Positions 8,709 through 18,246 of a stretch of DNA of 64,000 nucleotides are shown one piece after another. The notes below the pieces were generated by a model. The model ran no database searches, had not been told where the DNA came from, and saw only the letters and a program-made list of their open reading frames with translations. A program made the position numbers and the translations under genes. The stretch comes from Bacillota bacterium (GTDB lineage Bacteria > Bacillota_I > Bacilli_A > RFN20 > CAG-288), in the NCBI GenBank assembly GCA_023398335.1, contig JAEWSJ010000037.1, forward strand, positions 1 through 64,000, in the 5' to 3' direction. Within the stretch, counting starts at the first letter, position 1, and the number at the start of each line of letters is the position of its first letter.

Positions 8709-9459
8709 TCTTATCTCCACCAAAAACAACATTTTCTATAGATGCACAGCGAACAAGAATATTAGGTTCTTTTCCAAATTGAGCTAACATTACTTTCTTA
8801 TATGTATCTAATGCGATCGAAGGAGTATTGCATTCTTCTGATAAGTGCGCTAATGTGATTTCCTTTGTGTCTTGACCAATTAAATTAGACAAATAATAAC
8901 TAGATGCCACATTATCTAAATGGCCTTTATCAGATACAATACGCTTAATTAAATATGATGGACGTGATGATTCGTATAGCATCTTTACATCGTGATTCGA
9001 CTCAAAAACATAATACGTTGAATCTTTAATCATATTCATTACCTTTGTAGGAAGATAACCCGTATCTGTAACATATGTTAACGTTTCTTTTCCTTCAGTA
9101 ATGCTAAATCCACACGTGTTTGTCGCGTCATGTGATAACGGAAATGATTTAATACTAAATTCATCAAAATCAAAAGACTCAAAAGCAGAAAGATATTGTG
9201 ATTTATCTAAATCTTCATTTATTACATAAAGAGAAGTAATCCACTTATCTTGCGGAATAAACCTAATTCCTTTGACATGGTCACTATGTCCATGAGTGAT
9301 TAATAACAAAGATATATCTTCAATACCTAAACCACATTGACTAAGCTTATCCACTAAAGTTTTCTTAGTTAGACCGCAGTCTATCATAATTACATGCTTT
9401 TTGCCGATAACAATTGTGCAATTCCCTTTAGAGCCAGAAGATAAAACGGCATATTTCAT
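8698..9459 (-). CDS. walJ: WalJ/YycJ-like metallo-beta-lactamase-fold hydrolase
   Basis: A 253-residue protein of the metallo-beta-lactamase fold, with the metal motif THGHSDHVKG (HxHxDH) near residue 55, an SSGSKGNC start, and later metal ligands in TYVTDTGYL and SNHD. Family members lie near walRK or dnaB in Firmicutes and may act as nucleases linked to DNA replication or the cell envelope. It starts 2 bases after dnaB. No walRK two-component genes are adjacent. Confidence 0.9.
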   Translation of the reverse strand: MKYAVLSSGSKGNCTIVIGKKHVIMIDCGLTKKTLVDKLSQCGLGIEDISLLLITHGHSDHVKGIRFIPQDKWITSLYVINEDLDKSQYLSAFESFDFDEFSIKSFPLSHDATNTCGFSITEGKETLTYVTDTGYLPTKVMNMIKDSTYYVFESNHDVKMLYESSRPSYLIKRIVSDKGHLDNVASSYYLSNLIGQDTKEITLAHLSEECNTPSIALDTYKKVMLAQFGKEPNILVRCASIENVVFGGDKNED

Positions 9460-9461
9460 CG

Positions 9462-10934
9462 TTAATATTCCATTCCAACTTCATTTGGATCAGCCACAGA
9501 TTCAAATCTACATACATCTTTATAGAAGACAAAATCAGCGTTTCCAACTTTACCATTTCTGTTTTTAGCAACAATAACAGTAACATTAGAAATATTATTA
9601 TCATTGCTATTAAAAGAAGGTGCTTCTGATTCTAATGGTGGATCTTTCGGAATACCATTTGAATCAAATTGACCATTGTTCTCATTCAAATCTTTATAGT
9701 AGTCTTTACGATAAATAAACATAACCTGATCTGCATCTTGCTCGATGGAGCCAGATTCTCTTAAGTCAGATAATGTTGGTTCATGGTCTTTTCTTGCTTC
9801 AACAGATCTAGATAACTGACACAATGCCAAAACAGGAACTTGTAAATCTCTCGCCATAAACTTTAAATTACGAGTAATTTCACTAACTTCTTGTTGTCTA
9901 TTACCTTGATTAGCTTTCGAGGGAGATGTAATTAAGCCAATATAGTCAATTACAATAAGGGCTAAATCCGGATACTTCGCTTTTAATTTTCTTGCTTTTG
10001 ATTTGATGTCAATCAATTTTAATGCGGAGGTATCATCAATAAGAAGTCTTTCTTTTTGAAGTTGCATTATCGCTGCGTTTAAATTATAAGCATCAGAGCC
10101 TTTTTCATTATATTGATCATGAATCGAATCAAAATCCATACCACGTATGGTATTAGTCGGAAGACGTGACTCTTCAGATAATATTCTTAGTAATATTTGC
10201 TCAGCAGACATTTCCAAAGAGAAAATACCTACAGTACGATTTTGTCGTGCGACTCTTTGTGCAAAATTTAATGCTAAAGCTGTTTTACCCACAGAAGGAC
10301 GAGCAGCTAAAATAATTAAATCTGATGTTTGAAAGCCACCAGTTAATTTATCTAGTTCAACATACCCTGTTGGATATCCATTTAAGTATGGAGCGCTAAG
10401 TTTTAAATCAATTCTCTTTTGTTTTTCATCTTTGATATTTGTTATCAATGATTTAATAACTTCATCCGTTGTTCTAAATTCAGATACTCTTCTTTTTTCA
10501 GTAACATTAAGAATTTCTTTTTCAGCATTACCAACAAAATCAGAAATATCATCGATGGATTTAGTGTTATATTCATTCTTAATTCCATCAATAGTAGAAA
10601 ATAATTTTCTTATTAATGATTTATCTTTAACAATATTAACGTAATATATAATCTCATCATCAAGTGGTTGAATACTGCATATTTCGACAATATAATCAAT
10701 ACCACCAACAGTATTTAAATCTTTTTTTTGCTTTAAATACTCCAAAAAGGTCGTGGAATCAGCATGACCTTCTTTATCACGAAGTTCAGATAAATCTTTG
10801 AATATTATGCGGTGTTCTTCAATGCTAAAATCATCAACAACTAACAAGCCAATTACTTTGTAATAGATTTGATCATTAACAATCATTCCGCCTAATACAG
10901 ATTTTTCTGCTTCGACTAAATTATTATTATCCAC
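9462..10934 (-). CDS. dnaB: Replicative DNA helicase DnaB (Bacillus DnaC)
   Basis: Hexameric helicase that unwinds DNA at the replication fork; 490 aa. The N-terminal domain is at about 1-130. The RecA-like C-terminal domain has Walker A ARPSVGKTAL, Walker B LIVIDYIGLI, and the DRRESGSIEQDAD-like motif (here DLRESGSIEQDADQVMF). The start is GTG at 10934, which overlaps the rplI stop by one base (TAGTG), so coupled translation is likely. About 45 residues of Asn/Asp/Ser-rich linker near 430-450 look like a lineage-specific insert. Confidence 0.96.
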   Translation of the reverse strand: MDNNNLVEAEKSVLGGMIVNDQIYYKVIGLLVVDDFSIEEHRIIFKDLSELRDKEGHADSTTFLEYLKQKKDLNTVGGIDYIVEICSIQPLDDEIIYYVNIVKDKSLIRKLFSTIDGIKNEYNTKSIDDISDFVGNAEKEILNVTEKRRVSEFRTTDEVIKSLITNIKDEKQKRIDLKLSAPYLNGYPTGYVELDKLTGGFQTSDLIILAARPSVGKTALALNFAQRVARQNRTVGIFSLEMSAEQILLRILSEESRLPTNTIRGMDFDSIHDQYNEKGSDAYNLNAAIMQLQKERLLIDDTSALKLIDIKSKARKLKAKYPDLALIVIDYIGLITSPSKANQGNRQQEVSEITRNLKFMARDLQVPVLALCQLSRSVEARKDHEPTLSDLRESGSIEQDADQVMFIYRKDYYKDLNENNGQFDSNGIPKDPPLESEAPSFNSNDNNISNVTVIVAKNRNGKVGNADFVFYKDVCRFESVADPNEVGMEY

Positions 10935-11386
10935 TATTTACTTAACTCCTTAACTTTTACTTTTACAGTTGCATAAACATCTTTATACAATTCAACTTTT
11001 AAATTTGTAACGCCGAAAGAATTAATTAAGATTTTATCAACAAATTTTCTTTTATCGATAATAATATCGTATTTCTTCTTTAATTCCTCTGCTATTGTTT
11101 TAGTTGAAACAGTTCCAATCATATAGCCGTTTTTTCCAACTTGAGCCTCGAATTCCAAACAAATAGAAGATAAAACTCCCGCTAAAGCTTGCGCTTCTTT
11201 TTTAAGTTCTTCTTGATGTTCAGCTTCTTTTTTCTTGTTTTCTTTATATTCAGCTAATGTTTGCTCAGTTAAAAGTTTTCCATAGCCTTGAGGAATAACA
11301 TAATTAGCTCCGTATCCATCAGATACTTCAACTATTTCTCCTTCTTTACCAACTTTTTTTAAGTCTTTAATCATTATTACTTTCAT
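10934..11386 (-). CDS. rplI: 50S ribosomal protein L9
   Basis: Large-subunit protein that binds 23S rRNA domain V near the L1 stalk. ATG 11386 (MKVIMIKDLKKVG) gives 150 aa, the normal length. The N-terminal domain has KEGEIVEVSDGYGANYVIPQG, followed by the long helix and the C-terminal domain. The frame is open to 11419, but that extension lies in the gdpP tail. It overlaps gdpP by 20 bases and dnaB by 1 base. Confidence 0.96.
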   Translation of the reverse strand: MKVIMIKDLKKVGKEGEIVEVSDGYGANYVIPQGYGKLLTEQTLAEYKENKKKEAEHQEELKKEAQALAGVLSSICLEFEAQVGKNGYMIGTVSTKTIAEELKKKYDIIIDKRKFVDKILINSFGVTNLKVELYKDVYATVKVKVKELSK

Positions 11387-13400
11387 CGTTTTCTCCTTTA
11401 TCGTTTTGTGATGATGCATCTTTTAAGTATTCATCTAATACATGTTTTAATTTTATCTCTGAATCTTTGATCGTTGTGTTTTTTATCATACAAGCTGCGG
11501 AAGAAAAATGTCCTCCACCACCCATTTTTTGCATTAAATATTCGCAATTAACCGTGCCATCGCCACGGGAAGAAATATATACGCTATTTTGATCGATCTT
11601 TCCAATAGCAAAGCATACTTTAGTTCCCTGGAGATCTCTTAATTCATTACAAACCATTGCAAGCATTGCGGAATCAACGTTTTCATTTTCATCGCCTCTT
11701 GCAATAACAACGCCATATGAAGGAGTGATGATATTTGATAATATTTTACTTTTAACAACGAATGTTTCATAACTTTCTTTTAAATAATCTCTAGCTTCTT
11801 GTTCATCCGCACCTAATCTAGTTAAGATAATTGATGCTTCATGTGTATCAATTGAAGTTTTACCTTTGAAATTATTAGTGTCTAGATAAATACCAGATAG
11901 CATCAAAGTTGCAATTTCTTTTGGAACGTTAATTTTATATGGAAATGAATCTAAGAACAAAGCTAGAATTTCACATGTTGAAGATGCTGATGAATCAATA
12001 TATTCATATTCAGTATCGTAAAATCCTGTGTCTTGTTTTCTATGGTGGTCAATAATTGCAATCTTGCATTCTTCACCTGCGTAAAGATCTGGATAGATTG
12101 ATAAAGACGGCTTATTATGATCAAGCACAACAATCAATGTATCTTTATCAACAAAATCTTTAGATTCTCTACTAGAAATGAATACATTTTCAAAATAATC
12201 TGGAGATAATGCGGAACGTAAAGCTTGATCAGTCATTCTTTCAATCGATTGACTTTCGTAAAGAATATTTGCTTTAATTGGATTCTTTTGTCCTCGACAA
12301 ATAGAGTAAACCGCTAAGCACGCCCCAATGGCATCAATATCGGCGTATATATGAGGAACAATAAGAACATTTTTAGCTTTTAACAAACAATTAACAAATG
12401 CTTTTGAATAAGATTTTGTTTTAATTTTTGATGAGGTAGATTTTGATTCAGTGTTTCCACCAGCAAAGAACATCATGTTATCTCCGAAAGGCGAAAGAAC
12501 ACATTGATTTCCACCTCTAGATAAAGCAACATCAAGGGCATTATTAGCTAATTCATTGTTTTTAATAAAATCAGGAAAGCCATAACCAAATCCTAACGAA
12601 GCAGTTAGGCCTTGTGCCTCAAAGTCTTTACCTATCGTATTAATTATTGAAAACTTATCTTTCTTTAGTAATTCCAAACTTTCATATGATAAAACAAGCA
12701 TAAAGAAATCTTGTCTGATTAATTTAATAATGCATTTAAAATCTTTAAAATAATCAGAAATAGTTTTTCTTAAACTACTTTCAATTTCAGAAAACGCCAA
12801 TTCATCCGACGCTTGAATATCCGAGAAATTATCAAGATTCAAATATCCAATAACCAAGGAATGGTTGGTATTGTATTTAAGTAATGACTCATATTCAGTT
12901 GTATCTTTTATAATGAATAGATTAGCAGATTTAATCAATTTTACCGCGTAATATTTCTCGTTGTATTTAAAAGATCCATCGGCACTAGAGGTGTGAAGCA
13001 TATCAGATAAACTTGATGATAATTCCTCTATATTTTTATCAACAAAATTCATTCCGCGGTCAAGAAGTAAATCATTACACCAAAGGACAACGCCTTTTTC
13101 ATCTGTAACAATCATACCTAATTCGCCAAAAGCATAAGCAGCTTCAACATCGCCACCGATAATATCAATAGTCTTCAAATCAGATAAATATCTTCTCTTT
13201 TCAAAATTGAATAATCCAATATAACTAGCAACTAATACAAAACACACTAAAACGCCAATAATAGAAACTAATGAAACAAAATATATTCTCGAATAATAAG
13301 GAAAATAATGATCTAGAACAACTACTGCAGCAATTGCTAATAATCCTAGTATAAATATAAGCCATACAACGCTTTTAATTTTCTTAATAGTATCACGCAT
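11367..13400 (-). CDS. gdpP: Cyclic-di-AMP phosphodiesterase GdpP (YybT)
   Basis: Membrane enzyme that hydrolyses c-di-AMP, the second messenger for potassium and osmotic balance. ATG 13400 follows GGAGGTG, giving 677 aa. The order is two transmembrane helices (about 8-55), a PAS-like domain, a degenerate GGDEF domain, then DHH/DHHA1 with YADIDAIGA, IIDHHRKQD and GGGGHFSSAA. These metal-site motifs are intact, so the enzyme should be active. First gene of the operon with rplI, dnaB, walJ and rlmH. Confidence 0.95.
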   Translation of the reverse strand: MRDTIKKIKSVVWLIFILGLLAIAAVVVLDHYFPYYSRIYFVSLVSIIGVLVCFVLVASYIGLFNFEKRRYLSDLKTIDIIGGDVEAAYAFGELGMIVTDEKGVVLWCNDLLLDRGMNFVDKNIEELSSSLSDMLHTSSADGSFKYNEKYYAVKLIKSANLFIIKDTTEYESLLKYNTNHSLVIGYLNLDNFSDIQASDELAFSEIESSLRKTISDYFKDFKCIIKLIRQDFFMLVLSYESLELLKKDKFSIINTIGKDFEAQGLTASLGFGYGFPDFIKNNELANNALDVALSRGGNQCVLSPFGDNMMFFAGGNTESKSTSSKIKTKSYSKAFVNCLLKAKNVLIVPHIYADIDAIGACLAVYSICRGQKNPIKANILYESQSIERMTDQALRSALSPDYFENVFISSRESKDFVDKDTLIVVLDHNKPSLSIYPDLYAGEECKIAIIDHHRKQDTGFYDTEYEYIDSSASSTCEILALFLDSFPYKINVPKEIATLMLSGIYLDTNNFKGKTSIDTHEASIILTRLGADEQEARDYLKESYETFVVKSKILSNIITPSYGVVIARGDENENVDSAMLAMVCNELRDLQGTKVCFAIGKIDQNSVYISSRGDGTVNCEYLMQKMGGGGHFSSAACMIKNTTIKDSEIKLKHVLDEYLKDASSQNDKGENDESNND

Positions 13401-13436
13401 ATAACACCTCCACTTAGGATGCAAATAATATATATA

Positions 13437-13465
13437 ATTATACATTATTATATCTAATTATTGAA
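13437..13465 (-). promoter_or_regulatory. Probable promoter of the gdpP operon
   Basis: Read on the minus strand, TTCAAT (13465-13460) is 17 bases from TATAAT (13442-13437). A second TATAAT a few bases further upstream makes the exact site uncertain. Confidence 0.45.
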
Positions 13466-13539
13466 TTGCAATTTTTACACATATTACATCATGCGATTTA
13501 ACACGCCTAAAATTAATAAATCAATATTTATAAAAACAA

Positions 13540-13568
13540 TTGAAAAAAAAGTAAATATAAACTATTAT
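13540..13568 (+). promoter_or_regulatory. Promoter of the small membrane protein gene
   Basis: TTGAAA (13540-13545), a 17-base spacer and TATTAT (13563-13568) make a good sigma-A promoter. The transcript should start near 13575, almost exactly at the foot of the hairpin at 13577. Confidence 0.6.
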
Positions 13569-13576
13569 ACCAATGA

Positions 13577-13598
13577 ATAAGATATTCAACTATCTTAT
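13577..13598 (+). promoter_or_regulatory. Hairpin at the 5' end of the mRNA
   Basis: ATAAGATA (13577-13584), a 6-base loop, then TATCTTAT (13591-13598) form a perfect 8-base-pair stem. It lies between the predicted transcription start and the ribosome site AGGAGGA. A 5'-terminal stem of this kind often protects mRNA from decay, but that is inference here. Confidence 0.45.
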
Positions 13599-13615
13599 GA
13601 TTCAGGAGGATTATT

Positions 13616-14089
13616 ATGAGAAAAAATAACATAGGTAGTGTCAGTTATAATGTCTCAACCACTAAAAAACGTGCATTATTCACAATTTCATTAATTGTTT
13701 TTTTATTAACTTTATGTAGCACTTTTTTATTCTTTGTCGCTATAAGTATGTCAAAAAACAGCGGTGTTTTTGATTTCAACAACGTCATTAAAACAATACA
13801 AGAATTTTTCGGAGGATTAGATTACAAGTCATTTTCAACATATTTGTTATTAACAATATATGTTTTACCACTTGTCGGTGGAATTTTAGGCTTACTTAAT
13901 AAACCATTTAGATTATTCGGAGTACTTGCTCTTCTTTGTATCTTTGGTTCATTGATGTTTAATCTCTATAATTTCTCTGGTAACGTATTTAATTTTAGAG
14001 ATTTTGATAATTCGATATCTTCATCGATATTTATCGTCAACTTAGTCGCTTTTGTTCTTACATTTATCAATGTAGAAAAATCTAAGTAA
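13616..14089 (+). CDS. Small four-helix membrane protein of unknown function
   Basis: A 157-residue protein with four hydrophobic segments, at about 20-46, 74-97, 100-118 and 134-152. The N-terminus is Lys/Arg rich and short loops connect the helices. I do not recognise a family. It has its own promoter (13540), a strong AGGAGGA ribosome site and its own terminator (14102-14140), so it forms a single-gene unit between divergent gdpP and the NFU gene. Confidence 0.7.
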   Translation: MRKNNIGSVSYNVSTTKKRALFTISLIVFLLTLCSTFLFFVAISMSKNSGVFDFNNVIKTIQEFFGGLDYKSFSTYLLLTIYVLPLVGGILGLLNKPFRLFGVLALLCIFGSLMFNLYNFSGNVFNFRDFDNSISSSIFIVNLVAFVLTFINVEKSK

Positions 14090-14101
14090 TAACAATTAAT
14101 C

Positions 14102-14140
14102 AAACTCTTATCAAATCAAAAAAGATAAGAGTTTTTTATT
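14102..14140 (+). terminator. Rho-independent terminator
   Basis: AACTCTTATC pairs with GATAAGAGTT around a short A-rich loop and is followed by a run of T. It lies directly after the membrane protein gene. Confidence 0.85.
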
Positions 14141-14206
14141 TATTATCATATTTCTTTAATTTTATTTTTCTTATGATATAATATTTTTTGCGTAGAGGAT
14201 GATGGT

Positions 14207-14503
14207 ATGGAAACACAAGATAGCGAAATAATTAAACAAATTAAAGATACGATAGATAAATTAGCAGTTTTTATCCAAAAAGATGGTGGAGACATACATT
14301 TTTACAGTTTTGATGAAGTAACCGGAACTGTTAACGTTACTTTATCTGGAGCTTGCCAAGGCTGTGCGTATATTGATGATACAATCTCCATGGGGGTTGA
14401 AGCTATTCTTCAAGAAGAAGTAAAAGGCGTCGAAAGAGTTAAAGTCGTTGATCAAGATGGTAATCCGATTGATCTCGCTAAACAATACGTCGATTCATTC
14501 TAA
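14207..14503 (+). CDS. NFU-domain iron-sulfur cluster carrier protein
   Basis: A 98-residue single-domain NFU protein. Such proteins accept an iron-sulfur cluster from the SUF machine and pass it to target enzymes. The fold markers are FIQKDGGDIHF near residue 22 and the cluster-binding CxxC in GACQGCAYID near residue 47. A TATAAT box at 14177-14182 and GAGGATG before ATG 14207 suggest its own promoter. It faces the SUF operon across a shared terminator, which supports a role in the same pathway. Confidence 0.9.
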   Translation: METQDSEIIKQIKDTIDKLAVFIQKDGGDIHFYSFDEVTGTVNVTLSGACQGCAYIDDTISMGVEAILQEEVKGVERVKVVDQDGNPIDLAKQYVDSF

Positions 14504-14531
14504 AAAAACACTCGCAAGAGTGTTTATTTTT
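14504..14531. terminator. Bidirectional terminator between the NFU gene and mnmG
   Basis: AAACACTC and GAGTGTTT enclose a GCAA tetraloop (14514-14517), with T-runs on both strands. The mnmG stop codon (14524-14526) lies inside the element, so it ends both converging transcripts. Confidence 0.88.
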
Positions 14532-16389
14532 TTGCTTTAATATGTAACATCAACGCTGTAATATCAGCCGGATGAACATTAGTAATTCTACTAGCTTCTC
14601 CAATTGTATGAGGATTAATTTTATGTAATTTTTCTCTCGCTTCTAAAGATATTCCATCCATATTTAAATAATCCATTCCTTCAGGAATAATTACATCTTC
14701 ATAAGAGTGAAGTTTTGCTGCTTCTTTTCTTTGAATGTTGATATAGCCTTCATATTTAATTTCAATTTCAAGTTTTTCCGCAGAAAAATCATCCAAATGT
14801 AATAATGAAGGTGTCAGTGAGGCTAAAACTGAATACTTTACATTTTGTCTCTTTAGTAAATTAAGATAATTTGTGTTTCTATCCGGACGTGGGAAGGATA
14901 AACTTTCAATATAATCAAGTACTTTATCATTGTTTGAAATATATGTTTTACTAAGAATATTTTTTGCTTCTGAGATTTTATTTTCTCTCAATAAAAACTT
15001 TGAGTATCTTTCTTCTGAATTCAAGCCTAAATCATATCCATACTTCATCAGTCTTGTATCGGCATTATCAGACCTAGTCAACAAGCGATATTCCGAACGA
15101 GAAGATAATAATCGATATGGTTCTTTTGTTCCCTTAGTGATTAAATCATCAATCATTATTCCAATATAAGCCTCATCTCTTTTTAAGATAAACGGGTTCT
15201 TATCATCAAGATATAAACTAGCATTGATACCAGCCATAAGTCCTAATGCTGCTGCTTCTTCATAACCAGAAGTTCCGATAATTTGCCCAGCTCCAAATAA
15301 TCCTTTGATTTTTCTAAGCATCAAAGATTTATCAAATTGAAGTGGTTCAATAGCATCATATTCAATTGCGTAGGCATATTTAAGAATTTTTACATGCTCA
15401 AGACCTTTAAGTGAATGAACCATTTCATCTTGTATTTCAATAGGCATTGAAGTAGAAAAACCTTGAAGATAAATGGATTTCATTTCGGTTGATTCTGGCT
15501 CCAAAAATAACTGATGACGTGGCTTATCAGCAAAATTAACAATCTTAGTTTCAATGCTAGGACAATATCTAGGACCGACACCCTTAATAGTTCCACTATA
15601 CATCGCTGATTCTTTTAAGTGTGCACGAATTATTTCATGAGTTTTTTCATTTGTATAAGTTAAATAGCAAGGTACTTGCTCATCAAATGGTAAATACGAT
15701 GTGGTATCATAAGAAAATGCTAAATTTCCCTTAGTTCCATATTGTGGCTCTAAAACAGAATAATCAATCGAATCAGGGTCTAGTCTCTGCGGAGTACCAG
15801 TTTTAAGTCTAAATAAAGTAATGCCATGATCCATTAATGATTTAGAAAGACCATGCGCTGGTCTCTCTCCATCTGGTCCACCTTCTTCTACATGAAGACC
15901 ACGTAAAATAGTTGATTCTAAATGTGTTCCAGTTGTAAGAATAACCGCTTTTGCCCCGATTAACGAACCATCTTCTATCTTTACACCTTTAATAAACCCA
16001 TTCTCAACAACAATCTCTTTAACTTCATGTTCTTCTATGTCAAGATTCTCAACTTTAGCTAAATATTCTTGCATTCCGCGTGGGTAACTAAGTTTGTCTT
16101 CTTGAGCACGAAGAGATTGAACTCCTGGTCCTTTAGAAGTGTTAAGCATTTTCATTTGAAGATAATGCTGATCCGCAATTTTTCCCATAATGCCACCTAA
16201 GGCATCTATTTCACGAACAACAATACCTTTTGCTGATCCACCAATATGGGGATTACAAGGCATATTCGAAATCATTTTTTTATTTAGGCACAATAAAAGT
16301 GTGCTTTTACCCATTTTTGCTGTTGCATAGCAAGCCTCGCTCCCTGCGTGACCACCACCAACTACAATAACATCATAATTTTCTTTCAT
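14524..16389 (-). CDS. mnmG: tRNA uridine-34 modification enzyme MnmG (GidA)
   Basis: FAD enzyme that, with MnmE, adds carboxymethylaminomethyl to wobble uridine 34 of several tRNAs. ATG 16389 (MKENYDVIVVGGGHAG) gives 621 aa; the frame is open to 16416, but that part lies in sufB. The FAD motif GGGHAGSEA, the MPCNPHIGGSAKG active-site segment and the C-terminal helical domain are all present. It starts 1 base after sufB, at the end of the SUF operon. This placement is unusual, as mnmG normally sits near mnmE and rsmG. Confidence 0.96.
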   Translation of the reverse strand: MKENYDVIVVGGGHAGSEACYATAKMGKSTLLLCLNKKMISNMPCNPHIGGSAKGIVVREIDALGGIMGKIADQHYLQMKMLNTSKGPGVQSLRAQEDKLSYPRGMQEYLAKVENLDIEEHEVKEIVVENGFIKGVKIEDGSLIGAKAVILTTGTHLESTILRGLHVEEGGPDGERPAHGLSKSLMDHGITLFRLKTGTPQRLDPDSIDYSVLEPQYGTKGNLAFSYDTTSYLPFDEQVPCYLTYTNEKTHEIIRAHLKESAMYSGTIKGVGPRYCPSIETKIVNFADKPRHQLFLEPESTEMKSIYLQGFSTSMPIEIQDEMVHSLKGLEHVKILKYAYAIEYDAIEPLQFDKSLMLRKIKGLFGAGQIIGTSGYEEAAALGLMAGINASLYLDDKNPFILKRDEAYIGIMIDDLITKGTKEPYRLLSSRSEYRLLTRSDNADTRLMKYGYDLGLNSEERYSKFLLRENKISEAKNILSKTYISNNDKVLDYIESLSFPRPDRNTNYLNLLKRQNVKYSVLASLTPSLLHLDDFSAEKLEIEIKYEGYINIQRKEAAKLHSYEDVIIPEGMDYLNMDGISLEAREKLHKINPHTIGEASRITNVHPADITALMLHIKAKK

Positions 16390-16390
16390 A

Positions 16391-17794
16391 TTAACCGATA
16401 CTTCCATCCATATCAAATTTAATGAGTTGATTTAATTCAACTGCATATTCCATTGGTAATTCCTTTGCAAAAGGTTCTATAAATCCCATAACAATCATTT
16501 GTGTAGCATCTTTTTTAGATAAACCACGAGACATCAAATAAAACAATTCATCTTCATCAATTTTTGAAACTGTTGCTTCATGGTCAATGAAAGAGGTGTT
16601 ATTCTCTACTTTATTAGTAGGAATTGTATCCGAGGCTGAATAATCATCAAGAATTAAAGTGTCGCATTCAACATGGGCGCGAGAGTTTTTAGCTACAGGA
16701 GTTATATCAACTAGTCCACGATAATTAGCAACTCCTCCTTCTTTTACAATAGATTTTGAAATTATTGTTGAAGAAGTTTCTTTGCCTAAGTGAATCATTT
16801 TTGCACCAGCATCCTGGTATTGTCCTTTTGAAGCAACCGCAATAGAAATGCAGCTTCCTTTTGCTCTGTCTCCTTTTAATACACAGGCTGGATATTTCAT
16901 ATTAGTTTGACTACCAATATTACCATCGATCCATTCCATCAATCCATCTTCTTCAACTAAAGCTCTTTTTGTGACTAAATTAACTATATTATTCGACCAG
17001 TTTTGAATGGTGGAATAGCGGCATTTTGCACGTTTCCCAACATATATTTCAACAACCGCAGCATGAAGTGAATCTTTGGAATATTGAGGAGCAGTACAGC
17101 CTTCAACATAGTGTAAAGAAGCATCATCATCAACGATGATTAAAGTTCTTTCAAATTGACCACTACGTTCATTATTAATTCTAAAATACGATTGAAGAGG
17201 CTTATCTAATTTAACTCCTTTAGGAATATAGATAAAACTACCTCCCGACCAACAACAACCATTTAAAGCAGAGTATTTATTATCGGTATAAGGAACTAAT
17301 TTTCCGAAATATTTTCTGAACAAATCAGGACACGCTTTTAAAGCTGAATCAGTATCCAAAAAGATAACTCCTTTATCTTCTACTTCCTTAAGCATATTAT
17401 GGTAAACAGCTTCGGATTCATATTGAGTTGAAACACCAGCTAAATACTCTTTTTCAGCTTGAGGAATACCAAGTTTATCAAAAGTATTTCTAACAGTCTC
17501 AGGAACATCATCCCATGACTTTGATACTTCATCTGATAGTCTAGTAAAATACGTATAATCATTAAAATTCAAGAAATCAAGATTTGGACCAAAAGATGGT
17601 TGATGATGAGACATGAATTCTTCATAGGATTTTTCGCGGTATTCACGCATCCACATCGGCTCTTTCTTTTGAGTGGAGATTTCATCCACAATTTCTTTAC
17701 TTAAGCCTTTTGAAGTTTTGAAAATAGAGACATCTTTATCTTTGAACTCGTATTTAGATCTATCTAAATCTAAATCATCTACTTTTTTATTCAT
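16391..17794 (-). CDS. sufB: SUF scaffold protein SufB
   Basis: Core scaffold on which iron-sulfur clusters are assembled, in complex with SufC and SufD; 467 aa, the normal size. It shows YIPKGVKL, the beta-helix, [12 protein letters not shown] (with the conserved Cys) and the C-terminal [26 protein letters not shown] overlaps the sufU stop in ATGA. The protein looks complete and functional. Confidence 0.96.
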   Translation of the reverse strand: MNKKVDDLDLDRSKYEFKDKDVSIFKTSKGLSKEIVDEISTQKKEPMWMREYREKSYEEFMSHHQPSFGPNLDFLNFNDYTYFTRLSDEVSKSWDDVPETVRNTFDKLGIPQAEKEYLAGVSTQYESEAVYHNMLKEVEDKGVIFLDTDSALKACPDLFRKYFGKLVPYTDNKYSALNGCCWSGGSFIYIPKGVKLDKPLQSYFRINNERSGQFERTLIIVDDDASLHYVEGCTAPQYSKDSLHAAVVEIYVGKRAKCRYSTIQNWSNNIVNLVTKRALVEEDGLMEWIDGNIGSQTNMKYPACVLKGDRAKGSCISIAVASKGQYQDAGAKMIHLGKETSSTIISKSIVKEGGVANYRGLVDITPVAKNSRAHVECDTLILDDYSASDTIPTNKVENNTSFIDHEATVSKIDEDELFYLMSRGLSKKDATQMIVMGFIEPFAKELPMEYAVELNQLIKFDMDGSIG

Positions 17795-18246
17795 TTTTTG
17801 TCTCCTTTATCAACACGGTCAAATATTTCTTTAACTCCACGCCACCCAATTGTCGCACATTTAATACGGCTAGGTTGTTTTGAAGTATTAATAAAAGCAA
17901 TTGCTTCCCCTAATACTTCCTCATCATATGGCTCTTCGTTAATCATATTATTGTAATTATTGAGAATATTCATCGCTTCTTTTTCACTCTTACCCATTAA
18001 TAATTCAGTCATTATTGAAGTAGATGCTGTTGAAATAGCACAACTTGTACCATGCCAAGCACAATCAACAATAACTCCATTCTCAATAAGAAGTTGAACA
18101 TATATATCGTCAATACAAGAAGCCGAATCCATATGCACTGTAAAATAACGTGAATCGTTAATCTCACGTTTATTTCGAGGATTTTGGTAATGATCCATGA
18201 TGATTTCTCGAAGCATCATTGGATTATCTTTAATTGAAATAGGCAT
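17791..18246 (-). CDS. sufU: SUF zinc-dependent sulfurtransferase SufU
   Basis: Accepts sulfur from the SufS persulfide and passes it to SufB. The protein is 151 aa. The expected zinc and sulfur ligands are visible: Cys44 and Asp46 in SCIDD, Cys69 in HGTSCAIS and Cys130 in [14 protein letters not shown], about 12 bases upstream, supports ATG 18246. The start overlaps sufS by 17 bases. This is the Firmicute SufU arrangement rather than SufE. Confidence 0.95.
   Translation of the reverse strand: MPISIKDNPMMLREIIMDHYQNPRNKREINDSRYFTVHMDSASCIDDIYVQLLIENGVIVDCAWHGTSCAISTASTSIMTELLMGKSEKEAMNILNNYNNMINEEPYDEEVLGEAIAFINTSKQPSRIKCATIGWRGVKEIFDRVDKGDKK

Noticed and set aside
11387..11419. Longer reading frame upstream of rplI
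   Set aside because: The MKVIMIKDLKKVG start at 11386 gives the standard L9 length; the extension is inside gdpP.
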